DNA from: Pegoplata infirma
Taxonomy: Eukaryota; Arthropoda; Insecta; Diptera; Anthomyiidae
Direction: 5' to 3'
Length of the DNA: 64,000 bases
Assembly: GCA_963921195.1 (NCBI GenBank)
Contig: OY992536.1
Coordinates: 237,310,023-237,374,022 of the forward strand
The notes below the pieces were generated by a model. That model made no database searches, was not told the origin of the DNA, and saw only the letters and a program-made list of their open reading frames with translations. A program made the position numbers and the translations under genes. Shown here one piece after another: positions 9,954 through 20,206 of this stretch; position 1 is the stretch's first letter; the number at the start of each line of letters is the position of its first letter.

Positions 9954-11442
9954 GGTCATAAAAAAAGAACTGGAGCTAAATTTTCAAAACCCTTCAGGGG
10001 GTTTGGTCTACTGTTGGTATATTTTAATTTTTGTTGGTCCAATCCAAGATGCAAAACGTGTTGCTCAGTGTAATTAATGTAGAGTATACTTTGAAATAAC
10101 TGAAATATCAATATACAAAACCGGCAACTTTGAGTCGGTGTAGTCCATAACATTTTTTTTACTCTATGATACTTTGTTCATTTTTTTATCAACCATAATT
10201 GTACCACAAACTGTAAAATATTATAAAATGAACATTATATAGGATAGTAGTTTGTGAAGTCACCAATAGGAAAAATTTAGATTTTGAATTTTTTTTTGTT
10301 ACTTTGTTCAGAACTTTATGATTTTCAAGACAAATAAAGGATCCCAAAGACATTCCCTTCAGGTCGAAATATCGGTCAAGGACCCTATCAAGTATGTATA
10401 TCGGTCAAAATTACGATACAAAACCACAAATATGGACGTGGGTCTTCCAATTTTTTTATATAATGAACACAGATGCTCTATGGAGCCATTAAGACATTCC
10501 CATTTACAGTTTAATTAAATTCCCAAAACTCGCGATTTTATTCGCTATTTTCGTTTTTTAAAAATCACAAAAGGTTTAAAAAGTGATTAAGTTTAAAGAG
10601 CTACATATAACTTCTTGGTTAAAAATCTGATTTTTATAATCAAAAATGAAATTAAAAGCTAAACTCTTCTTATTTAAAAGTAAAATTTCCAAAAAAAAAT
10701 GTGTAATTAAAAAATGCTTTTTAAGTGCAAATACATTTTCCATTTCCGTCAAATTTTCCCCTGTTTGATTTATTTTAATTAATATATTACACTATTCAAC
10801 ACGGTTTTTGCACAGACATTTTGAATATATTTTCTAAATAGTTTTGCCTCCTGAACACGTATCTGTCATCAAAAAAGTTGTATCAAATCGCCTTCTCGAG
10901 ATATAGGCATTTTCATTTTTTGTGGTCCAAGCCCTCAAAACAGACAATATTTTTAATATTGGAAAAGTGTATGTCAAAGTTATTCACATATTTTTATTCG
11001 AATTCCTAATAAAATTACCTAACTTTTGCAAGAAATCCGGACTTGATACGATCAAGGATACCATTAGGACATTATAAGGAATTAAAAATGTCCTTTATTT
11101 GGTTATGTCCTTATAAGTATCCGAATTTTGCAAAAAAAAAACTTCCTGTTAAAAGCAGATATGTAAAGCAAACACTCCAATAAATACAACCTGGGGCTAA
11201 AATCCAAAATCCATATTTGCAAAAGAAGTCAAAATTTGGAACCAAATCTGCATATTTTTTCCATAAATTTTTTCGTGCCAATTTTTATGCTTTTTTGTTT
11301 AAATTAAAAAAGAAATTTTAAAACACATTTCATTATGTATTTTTGCCTCCTAAATACGAATCGGACATCAGAAAAATGGTATCAAATCGCCTTCTGGAGA
11401 TATAGGCATTTTTAAAAAGGACCACATCAATTTTAGTTTTTA
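9954..11442. other. Spacer with one diverged direct repeat
   Basis: 10845-10960 and 11338-11425 share TGCCTCCTGAACACG-like and TATCAAATCGCCTTCT sequence followed by GAGATATAGGCATTT, in direct orientation about 495 bp apart. The class is unknown. Elsewhere there are only short open frames without protein features. Confidence 0.45.
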
Positions 11443-11512
11443 TGTTTTTACATGTTGGAGGGTATAAAAGATTCGGCACAGGCAAATTTAACACTCTCAC
11501 TTGTTATGGCTC
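11443..11512 (+). mobile_element. 3' end of mini-me-like repeat (type 1 end)
   Basis: TTGGAGGGTATAAAAGATTC, then GGCACAG and AAATTTAACACTCTCACTTG. The same end, with a GATTCGGC hairpin and a final ACTTG, closes the elements at 28823-29962 and 56118-57036. The body is missing. Confidence 0.6.
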
Positions 11513-11605
11513 TCTTTAAAACAAATACTAAGTATATATTAAATATATGGTTTTAAAATAAATAATAAGATTGGCTTATGACAGACATAGCCAGTCATAA
11601 CTTCA

Positions 11606-11769
11606 CGCAGAGAAGAGATATGATTATGGCAACCAGAATTAAAGAGCGTCATATTATGATTGACAATTTAATCATAACTTGTTTGTAGCAACCTCAACAT
11701 TTTTGCAGCAATCATGTTAGGATCCTAAATATTCGAAATTTTCAATCATAATATGACGCTCTTTAATTA
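11606..11769. repeat. Inverted repeats: outer TIR and inner hairpin
   Basis: 11606-11636 (AGAGAAGAGATATGATTATG and on) is the inverted partner of 13993-14025. Just inside, 11638-11667 (ATTAAAGAGCGTCATATTAT and on) pairs almost perfectly with 11738-11768. These look like the ends and hairpin of a small MITE into which the 11770-13990 element inserted. Confidence 0.6.
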
Positions 11770-11805
11770 CATAGTGCAACACCCAAAATCGGAATGGGAT
11801 GAAAC

Positions 11806-13391
11806 CAGACCTGTAAAAAGGTTGTACTTAAGTATTTTCAAGTAAGTATTCAAATACTTATACTTGAAGCTTTCAAGTTCAAATATTTTATTTACTTACT
11901 TAACATTTGTTTAAGTAAGTAAAAAAAATATTTGTATTTAAAAAATCAAATACAAGTAAATTCAAATATGTTTATACTTGCCATAAGTAAAATACTTATT
12001 ATAAGTAAAATACTTATTATAAGTAAAATATTTGAAGAAAATGTTTACAAATAAAATATTTGAACTCAAATAAAATATTTGGCAACATTTTTTCAAATAA
12101 ATTTATTTGTCATAAATATTTTTATTTATGTACACATAAAATTTTCAAGAATTTTTTTTTAAATTTATAAATTTTTCTGCTACGCAAAAAAGTTTAATTC
12201 AGCGAAGACTTTTGGGCTGAATCTTTGGATTTGGTAATCATTAAGTCCGGCCGAAGGCTGTTACGCAGCGGAACTATATTCAACGAAGCCGGTTGGCCTG
12301 AATCTTCATGCAGAGGTCTACAAAAATTATTTATGTATGTAGCGCAGCCGTTATGGTTGAGTCTGTGGTGTTTGTGGAGTTCCAAATCCCTACAAAAGAG
12401 ATCCAAATAAAAAAACAATGCAAAAATTATTGTTTCCACATTAAGGGAACTGAAACCATATAAAAAAGACAAAGTTCCCATAACGGACATTATGAATATA
12501 ATAACCATATAGGACATAAACATATGACGTCAATGGCTGTTTCACAACATTTATCCATAAATCCCTTAGTTTGGTATTTTATTTAAAATTATAATCCCCA
12601 TACCGGAAGTTAGGATTATGACATGTCACCAAAAAATTATCAAAAACATTTCTCCCATACAAGTCAACCAACACTAAAAATACGTTTTGACCGCTTAAAA
12701 AACAATATTACAGTTCTTATTCCAAATTTCAAGAGAATCAATAGGTGGCACGTAAGTGATCTTGTTATTCAAATGCGTTAGGACATACTCCATGTCTCGA
12801 AATCTTACCGAGATTTCGCTACCATGTGACAACAAGGTTCTATTTGTGCCTATTTCTTTAAGTAAATAGAACCTTGTTGTCCTAAGGTCTCGATTTGCTT
12901 AAAAATATGAAGTCCAATATCCATACAATTCTGTTGAAACTTGAAAAAATCTTAATTTCTTATAGGAAAATCTTAAAAAATTATTAATAATATTTTTACA
13001 GAAGGGCTTAGAGCTGTAGTAGAAAAATGCATTTGTGCAAAAAAATTATGTTGAAAAAATTGGACTTTATGCCCTTTTTTCGTCAACCATAATAATGTTG
13101 AATATTTGAAAATTTTGGGCAAGTATAAAAATATTTGAAAAAATGTTCTCAAGTTTTTTTATTTGTAAACATTGTTGTCAAATATTTTATTTGTAAACAT
13201 TTTTTCAAATATTTTATTTATTTGAAAATATTTGAACTTGCACTCTTTAAGTAAGTATTTTGTTTTACTTACTTGTAAAAATGTTAAGTAAGTAAAAAAA
13301 TATTTGTATTTGAAATGTTCAAGTACAAATACAAAAAATATTTGAAAAATTATAAAATAAGTAAATAAATTTTCAAGTATTTACAGGTCTG
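11806..13391. mobile_element. 1586 bp hAT element, AAGTATTTGAA flavour
   Basis: Flanked by the 8-bp repeat GATGAAAC (11798-11805 and 13392-13399). Ends are CAGACCTGTAAA and its complement. About 350 bp at each end is made of iterated CAAATATTTGAA, AAGTAAGTAAAA and TTACTTATTATAAG motifs; the centre (12180-13080) is of ordinary composition. A 109-codon minus-strand frame at 12194-12523 has no transposase features. It is a non-autonomous element inserted in the CACTGTG family member. Confidence 0.8.
12799..12880. repeat. Two adjacent hairpins inside the hAT element
   Basis: CGAAATCT pairs with AGATTTCG (12799-12819). Then a 17-bp perfect stem, ACAACAAGGTTCTATTT (12829-12845) with its complement at 12864-12880, has an 18-base loop. 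Strong for their size, but no evidence of an RNA product. Confidence 0.7.
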
Positions 13392-13563
13392 GATGAAACC
13401 AAAAGCAAATGAAAGTTGACATATTCCATAACAAACCCCTCAAGGCTTTTTTCTAGTTCAGAGCTAGATTTTGTTTTACACGCATTTGAAGTTAGTGCAC
13501 TTTTATTATAATTTTAATAATAAATGCTTGAATACTGTATTAGTGGCGAATGATTAATATTGT

Positions 13564-13670
13564 AATTGCCTTTAAATAACAATCATACGCAACGGTGTCC
13601 AGTGGTTTATATTAATAATTGCCTTTAAATAACAATCATACGCAACGGTGTACAGTGGTTTATTTTAACA
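13564..13670. repeat. 53 bp tandem duplication
   Basis: AATTGCCTTTAAATAACAAT, then CATACGCAACGGTGT, occurs twice 53 bp apart. The same doubled block is in the copy at 19.8 kb, so the duplication predates spread of that subfamily; the copy at 52.1 kb has only one. Confidence 0.8.
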
Positions 13671-13992
13671 ATTTGGCTATTCAGTAAATAGGTACCGGAC
13701 CGATTGCAGCAAAATTCATACCAGTCATAGCTGAAGTAATTTTGAGCTTAAGTTAGGAAACTGGACCCTACATGTGCAATAAAGGCACCACCAGGGGCCT
13801 TTAAAGTAGGACATGTTTAGCACACAAAAACTTTAAATGCTTTAAAATCACCAATTTTAAATGCGTGTAAAATAAAATCTAGCTCTGACCTAAAAAAGCC
13901 TTAAGGGTTTTGTTATGGAAAACGTCAGCTTTCATTTGCTTTTGGTTTCATCCCATTCCGATTACGAAAGTTCGATTTTGTATCACTGTGTT

Positions 13993-14025
13993 ATGGTTGC
14001 CACAATCATATCTCTTCTCTGAGTG
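13993..14025. repeat. Right outer inverted repeat
   Basis: GGTTGCCACAATCATATCTC and the following TTCTCTGAG complement 11606-11636. Together they bracket the nested elements between. Confidence 0.6.
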
Positions 14026-14027
14026 TG

Positions 14028-14560
14028 TGAATAGTCCCTCAAACTACATAGACTTCCCTCGTTAAAAATACAATGCTGGATGATTTTTTTCATTCACTCT
14101 AATGTGGGTTAGTGAAAAATAATGTATAATGTATGTGGTAATTTTCACACACCATTTTCATTGTGCATTTTTTAACAAACACAAACATAAAAACACTCAC
14201 AGTAAAATAACTGTTCAAGCAACTGAAAATTCGGCTTGAAAAACACATAGTTTATGAAATATAAGGAATCTTAAAATTTCAGCATACGCGGTTCGTGTTA
14301 TTTATGCCCTTATATATCTTTCCACTCAGCTGAAAAATCTGCTGATTTCAGCAACCACGAAATACAGAATAATTTGATAAAATCACAACCAGCTGACACG
14401 GGTTGATAAATTTTTTTATTAGAATTGTGAATAGTAAATTAAAAAAAAAAACCAAAAATTTTAAAAGATTTATTAAAATTTTTACTGTCTAATATTTTTT
14501 TCTAAAAATATTTTTATCATTTTCTGTTTACACAAAAAAAAATTAGTAGCTTTAACAATG
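14028..14560. other. Spacer with small CAGCAGA-type motif cluster
   Basis: 14325-14362 reads CAGCTGAAAAATCTGCTGA and TTTCAGC, the motif iterated in the element at 24.5-25.8 kb, suggesting a decayed relative. Otherwise AT-rich without recognised content. Confidence 0.4.
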
Positions 14561-15062
14561 ACTATAAAAAAGTGCCTTGTAAGGATACCAAGAAGTTAGA
14601 TGCCGCACTCAAACCTCGGCAGTAAAATTTTGTCTCCAAATTTTGTGGACTCGGCCGAGTCTATAATGTTGGGCAGAATAGTACTAAATGACAAATACCA
14701 CCAAAAAATTAGGAAAATTTTGGAAAAATTGGACAATTGAAACAAAAAAAAATAAAAAGAAAAAAATATAATTTTAGTTTAATTTGTTAAAAAATAAAAA
14801 AAAAAAAAATAACCAAAAAAATTTTTTTTTGAAAAATTAAATAAATAAAATCATATTTTATTGTTTTTCTTATTTTTCCCACTAATTACGATTTTTTTAC
14901 ATTAAAACCAAAAGAAATGTCGAAAAAGTGTAATAAATGTCAAATTTATGGAGGCCATCATTATAGACTCGGCCGCAATATTTGGAGACCAAATTTGGAC
15001 GCCGAGGTTTGGATGCGGCATCTAACATTTTGGTATCCTAATAAGGCACTTTTTTATAGCCG
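14561..15062. mobile_element. About 500 bp TIR element (unassigned)
   Basis: Left arm 14561-14669 and right arm 14960-15062 are inverted copies: CTATAAAAAAGTGCCTTRTW, GGATACCAA, GTTAGATGCCGCA, CAAACCTCGGC, GTCTCCAAAT and GACTCGGCCG. The loop is A/T homopolymer-rich. No reading frame and no convincing target duplication. Likely a MITE of unknown superfamily. Confidence 0.75.
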
Positions 15063-16126
15063 TTGCCTATAAAAGAAAAAAAAAAAATCATATAAAATTA
15101 GGTAAAAGTAAATCAGTTACCAGAAAATGTGCTAAGAAGAACTTGATAATTTACGGTTGTGTTGAGTTGAGGGTGGGTTGTACAAGCCTAAAAATGGGTA
15201 AATCTTTAGGCAAGTCCATGGCGCTCAGACTTAAAATAGTCCATTGTACCGTAAAAAAAAATTTACGGTTAGTTTACAGATCTTTTGACAGAGTTTTTCT
15301 TTTGAGTGTGCAATGTACATATTTACACACACAAACAGATATATTTTTCTTTAGATTTTTTAAGCAGAGTTACCTTGGTAAAACATCTTTTACACATAAG
15401 GGTGACAACTATTTTGTAAATAACAAAAACAATAAGCGCACATCCTTAATTTGGTGCAATCGGTTGACGCAAGCTCTTGTCAACCGATTTCACCAAATAA
15501 TGTTTAGAATAAACCATCTTAGTAATTTTTAAAATTGCTTAAACGGTTTTCGAGATATTTCGAATTGATTTTCGGATATGCAAAATCAATGATTACCCTC
15601 CAAATGTCCAAAACGTGTTGGAGCACGCTCTCGAAACTTACCAATTTGCAAAATACCTGCCACCCCAATACACGTACATATGTATATGTTAATATACAGC
15701 CATATTGTATTTAATATAACTTGTCAACTTCACACAAATACGTCCCGCACATGAAAAAAATGCAAGCAAACATTTAGGTGAAAAAAAAAATAAAATGAAA
15801 AAATGCAGTTTCGTAATCATAAAACGAAAAACAAAAAGCTTGGGACAATAAGTATATTATATTGCCAACACTTGCATTTCTAAAATTCTTAAAAAATCTC
15901 CCCTTCCCACTCACTCTCTCTCTACAATATAAAAGTGACGACAATTGCAGCACGTGAGGAAACAGAAATTATGTAAGAAAAATAAAATAAGCAGTTGAAA
16001 AAAATAAAGCTTGGTCGAATCAGAGATCTTGTAAATATAGAAATAAAATTAATTTAGCACTGATAGTGATGAGTAGGTGGCTGTAACAATAGTTAAATAT
16101 TTTTTAACATGATAATGTTTTTAGGC
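15063..16126. other. Spacer; one hairpin, one weak open frame
   Basis: A 129-codon frame at 15143-15532 has no motif I recognise, a codon mix typical of AT-rich spacer, and spans a hairpin, so I do not call it a gene. The hairpin pairs ATTTGGTGCAATCGGTTGAC (15449-15468) with its near-complement at 15479-15498. 15640-15830 looks like ordinary fly intergenic sequence with TACATATGTATA. Confidence 0.5.
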
Positions 16127-16128
16127 TG

Positions 16129-16529
16129 CACTCAAAAAATTATGTAGGTAAATTCCAGTGAATATTCACTTAAAACAAATGAAATTTTATTTAAAAACCA
16201 TTCCACTGTTTTTTTTTCATTTAAAATAAAAACACATTACTGTCAATTTTAAATGTTAATTTAATGACTAACCAAAACATTAAAAAACTAATGAATATTC
16301 AGTTATTTCGTATTGAAAAACAGTCAAACTATAGAAGAAATTTTTTACTGCCGAAATTGAATGTAACAGAAAATTTATTTTTAAGACAGTAAATTATTAT
16401 TTTTAAACTACAGAAATAGTAAAAAAAAATTAAATCCTTTATAAAATAACTGATTTTTCTTTTAAAATAACTTTACTGATTACTTTTTAAAATAACCTAC
16501 AAACAGTTAATGACATAATTTTCTTAGTG
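16129..16529. mobile_element. 401 bp MITE, CACTCAAAAAATTATG end
   Basis: Left CACTCAAAAAATTATGTAGG; right end complement CACTAAGAAAATTATGTCAT. Flanks are TG left and TA right, so a TA target is only partly supported. The interior alternates AACCTACAAACAGTTA, ATTCCAGTGAATATTCACTT and similar. It is nearly identical to 18206-18596. Non-coding. Confidence 0.75.
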
Positions 16530-16550
16530 TAGAAAAAAATTTCAGCTTAA

Positions 16551-17789
16551 TAGGACATTGTTAACTTCTCCAAAACGGTTGCCGAAAATGACCCATTCAT
16601 TTTGCCCTAAACCCAAAACCACCAAATTTAAACAAGATTTTTTTTTTTTTGATTTTAAGTTGCACAATCTAAAGTTTTTATTGCATTTATTTCAAATATA
16701 TATAAGTTCGTTTGACAAAATTTTTTAAAAATACGAGATTCTTAAACAGCGCGTGTAACGGTCTGTTTTCAGGACATTTTGGGAAAATTGCACCTTTTTT
16801 TAAAACTCAATATTTTTAGTTAAAAACTTTTCATTTTACACTAGATTTATTATAAATTATAAAACCTAATATAGAAATGTTGGATTTTAAGAAATTCTTC
16901 CCATCCTTACTCAAATTCTTCCCATCCTTACAAATACTTAATAGGGCATTGTTAACCGTTCTAAAACGGTTGCCGAAAATTACCTATTCATTTTGCCCTA
17001 AACCCAAAACCACCAAATTTAAACAAGATTTTTTTTTTTTGATTTTAAGTTGCACAATCTAAAGTTTTTATTGCATTTATTTCAAATATATATAAGTTCG
17101 TTTGACAAAATTTTTTAAAAATACGAGATTCTTAAACAGCGCGTGTAACGGTCTGTTTTCAGGACATTTTGGGAAAATTGCACCTTTTTTTAAAACTCAA
17201 TATTTTTAGTTAAAAACTATTCATTTTACACTAGATTTATTATAAATTATAAAACCTAATATAGAAATGTTGGATTTTAAGAAATTCTTCCCATCCTTAC
17301 TCACGCTCCCATCTTTACTCACGCTCTAATTTTTAATTGAAAAAATATGTTTCCAATGGTTAGTCGACCGCCAAAGGCGGTTTATTTGCTAGATGCATAT
17401 GTTCATCATGGGTCATTTAGGGCCCAAAGCTGTTTAGGGTTAAAGAATTTCTTAAAGTCCGACATTTCTATATTAAGTTTTATAATTTAACTGGTGTAAA
17501 ATGAAAAGATTTTAACTAAAAATTTTGAGTTTTTTAAAAAAAATGCAATTTTCCCAAAATGTCCTGGAAACAGACCGTTACACGCGCAGTTCAAGAATCT
17601 CGTATTTTTTCAAAAAAAAATTTTGTCAAACGAACTTATATATACTTGAAATAAATGCAATAAAAACTTTAGATTGTGCAACTTAAAATAAAAAAAAAAA
17701 AATCTTGTTTAAATTTGGTGGTTTTGGGTTTAGGGCAAAATGAATAGGTAATTTTCGGCAACCGTTTTAGAACGGTTAACAATGCCCTA
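16551..17789. repeat. Foldback with a duplicated left arm
   Basis: Unit 1 (16551-about 16930) and unit 2 (16942-about 17312) are direct copies 391 bp apart, each starting TAGGRCATTGTTAAC and including CAAAACGGTTGCCGAAAAT, GCGCGTGTAACGGTCTG and ACATTTTGGGAAAATTGCA. 17443-17789 is an inverted copy. The loop (17325-17440) holds CCGCCAAAGGCGG. Either left unit could pair with the right arm. Flanks do not give a clear target duplication. Confidence 0.85.
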
Positions 17790-17805
17790 TTAAACTGAAA
17801 TTTTT

Positions 17806-18203
17806 TTCTAAGAAAATATGATCGAATTGAAAAGATTGACTGAAATAAAAAAGAATATTAAGTCATTTTTGTAATTTTGGCAATTTTTTGAAATAAATAC
17901 TATTTTTTAAGAAATCGCGGATTTTCAACGTCATTTCGGCAGCGGAAGATGACCACCGATCTGCATGAAAATTTTACCACATTGTTTTTAGGTCTATTCC
18001 AACACATCTGTCGGTGAGCCGGAACGAAATTCGCCAAAAAGCCAAATTCGATACACCCTAATGGGTAAGGCGTGCCGGATCGGCCCTAAAGTTTGGAAAA
18101 CGAGTCACATGGGGGAAATGTGATTTTTTATTAAGTTTCTTAATTTTTTAGATATTTTGAATTCAAATGATTGGGATTTGCAGTTAATTGTCTCTATAGT
18201 AGG
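17806..18203. other. Spacer of more balanced composition
   Basis: 17930-18110 is less AT-rich than its surroundings but has no long open frame or recognised repeat. It separates the foldback from the second MITE copy. Confidence 0.4.
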
Positions 18204-18205
18204 TA

Positions 18206-18596
18206 CACTCAAAAAATTATGTAGGTAAATTCCAGTGAATATTCACTTAAAACAAATGAAATTTTATTTAAAAACCATTCCACTGTTTTTTCATTTAAAA
18301 TAAAAACACATTACAGTCAATTTTAAATGTTAATTTAATGACTAACCAAAACATTAAAAAACTACTGAATATTCACTTATTTTGTATTGAAAAACAGTAA
18401 AACTATAGAAGAAATTTTTTACTCCCTGAATGTAACAGAAAATTCGTTTTTAAGACAGTAAATTATATTTTTTAAACTACAGAAATAGTAAAAAAATTAA
18501 ATCCTTTATAAAATAACTGATTTTTCTTTTAAAATAACTTTACTGATTACTTTTTAAAATAACCTACAAACAGTTAATGATATAATTTTCTTAGTG
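18206..18596. mobile_element. 391 bp MITE, second copy, TA target duplication
   Basis: Near-identical to 16129-16529 in the same orientation. CACTCAAAAAATTATGTAGG follows TA (18204-18205) and the right end TTCTTAGTG is followed by TA (18597-18598), so the 2-bp duplication is clear here. High identity suggests recent activity or local duplication. Confidence 0.8.
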
Positions 18597-18740
18597 TAGT
18601 GTTTATAAACGGATTAACAGAAAAACCGGGTTTTTCCCAAAATTTGCAAACCGGTTAACCGGAATTGAAAATTTTCGGTGCACCGAAAACCGTTTTTTTC
18701 TGTCGGTTAACCGGTTTTTTAAAAATTATTCAAAACGGAA
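18597..18740. repeat. CCGGTT-iterated patch
   Basis: Starts TAGTGTTTATAAACGGATTA and contains AACCGGTTAACCGG-type palindromes at 18650-18662 and 18703-18718. TAGTG-start plus iterated palindromes would fit an element end, but the partner end was not found. Confidence 0.45.
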
Positions 18741-18984
18741 TATTTTTGCTAGTATTAAGGGTTTACACTTGTTTTTTATGATATTTTCAAAATTTTGGTG
18801 AAAACAGCTTTAAAATCCGTGAGAAAGAAAGTCTAAAATATTTTTGTCATCAAGAGACAATTTTTCAAATAGGAATTTGATTCCGAATCTGGTAAATAAT
18901 TGAATTACTCACCGCTGTAAACGTTTTTTTGGACACTTTCATTGAACATTTAATAATTGACTAGTAACCAGATACAGATACATG

Positions 18985-19459
18985 ACGGTCATTTGTGTTG
19001 TAAGTAGCAGTTGTTGCTTTCAACTACAATTTCCGTTGTTTTTGTATAAAAAATCTCAAACAACTTTTTTTTCTAGTCATTTTAAAAAATAAATACAAAA
19101 AATTACTACATTGTAGTAACAGTTGTTTTTTGTAGTTGTTTTTAGTCTATAAAAAAACTTATAATTTTCTAGAAGTTTTTAGAAAGCAGCAGGAATTATT
19201 ATCAAACAATTTTTACCATTTTTGACGTTAAGAAGTTTTTTTTTTGTTAATAAAAAAATTCAGAAAATTTGAAATACAATAAAAACAACTGTAATTTTAA
19301 GTTGTTTTTACCGTTTTTTGTAGTTGTTAATCAATAGTTAAAAACAACAACAATTTTTGGTTGATTTTACAGCAAAATGTAGGTGATGCCTAAACAACAA
19401 CTAATATTGTTGTTTTAACTGTCTTTTGTAGTGGAATTTACCAGCACAATTTCTGAGTG
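18985..19459. mobile_element. MITE, TAGTTGTTTT flavour, left end lost
   Basis: Matches 28048-28571: CGGTCATTTG, GTTGTTTTTAACTAC-like motifs, CAAAAAATTACTACATTGTA and TTTTGTAGTGGAATYTACC. The right end TTTCTGAGTG is the family end. The left CACTYA end is missing. 18741-18984 has no recognised content. Confidence 0.7.
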
Positions 19460-19600
19460 CAATAAAAACCAAATTAAAGCTCCCGTCAATATTTAAAAAT
19501 AAAGCGTCGTATTTAAATACCGCTATTTTTTAAAGTTTCCAACTTTGCTGAAAGAAACAAAAGGAAGTATTTCAACCCTTCTGAACCAATTTGCTAATAA

Positions 19601-20206
19601 CACTGTGCAACACCTAAAATCGGAATGGGATGAAACCAAAAGCAAATGAAAGATGACATATTCCATAACAAACCCCTCAAGGCTTTTTTCCAGTTCAGAG
19701 CTAGATTTTTTTTACACGCATTTAAAGTTAGTGCACTTTTATTATAATTATAATAATAAATGCTTGAAAATTGTATTAGTGGCGAATGATTAATATTGTA
19801 ATTGCCTTTAAATAACAATCATACGCAACGGTGTCCAGTGTTTTATGTTAATAATTGCCTTCAAATAACAATCATACGCAACGGTGTTTTGTGGTTTATT
19901 TGAATAATTTGGCCGATTGCAGCAAAATTCATACCAGTCATAGCTGAAGTAATTTGCAGCTTAAGTTTGGAAACTGGACCCTACATGTTCAATAAGGGCA
20001 CAACCAGGGGCCATTAAAGTAGGATATGTTTAGTACACACAAACTTTAAATGCTTTAAAATCACCAACTTTAAATGGGTGTAAAATAAAATCTAGCTCTG
20101 AACTAAAAAAAAGGCCTTGTGGGTTTTGTTATGGAAAACGTCAGCTTTCATTTGCTTTTGGTTTCATCCCATTCCGATTCCGAAAGTTCGATTTTGTATC
20201 ACTGTG
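19601..20206. mobile_element. 606 bp CACTGTG-ended long-TIR element
   Basis: Left CACTGTGCAACACC, right TTTTGTATCACTGTG (complement CACAGTGATACAAAA). Inverted arms of about 150 bp hold GGAATGGGATGAAACC and GACATATTCCATAACAAA. The 53 bp duplication is at 19800-19905. This is the best uninterrupted copy. Flanks TAATA and TAATT are similar but not identical, so a 5-bp target duplication is only suggested. Open frames across the arms are not genes. Confidence 0.75.

Larger units (their letters stand above)
11770..13990. mobile_element. CACTGTG-ended long-TIR element, split by a hAT
   Basis: Only 11770-11805 and 13392-13990 belong to this element. Left end CATAGTGCAACACCC, right end TTTTGTATCACTGTG. 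Long inverted arms hold GGAATGGGATGAAACC, AAGCAAATGAAAG, GACATATTCCATAACAAA and CTAGTTCAGAGCTAG-like sequence and their complements near 13830-13965. The middle has a 53 bp tandem duplication. No coding capacity. Related copies: 2911-3034, 19601-20206, 52087-52502. Target duplication not resolved. Confidence 0.7.

Noticed and set aside
12194..12523. 109-codon minus-strand frame inside the hAT element, possible transposase piece
   Set aside because: No hAT dimerisation or catalytic motif; hydrophobic composition matches AT-rich chance frames.
15143..15532. 129-codon open frame on the plus strand
   Set aside because: No recognisable domain, spans a strong hairpin, and has no conserved or compositional support.
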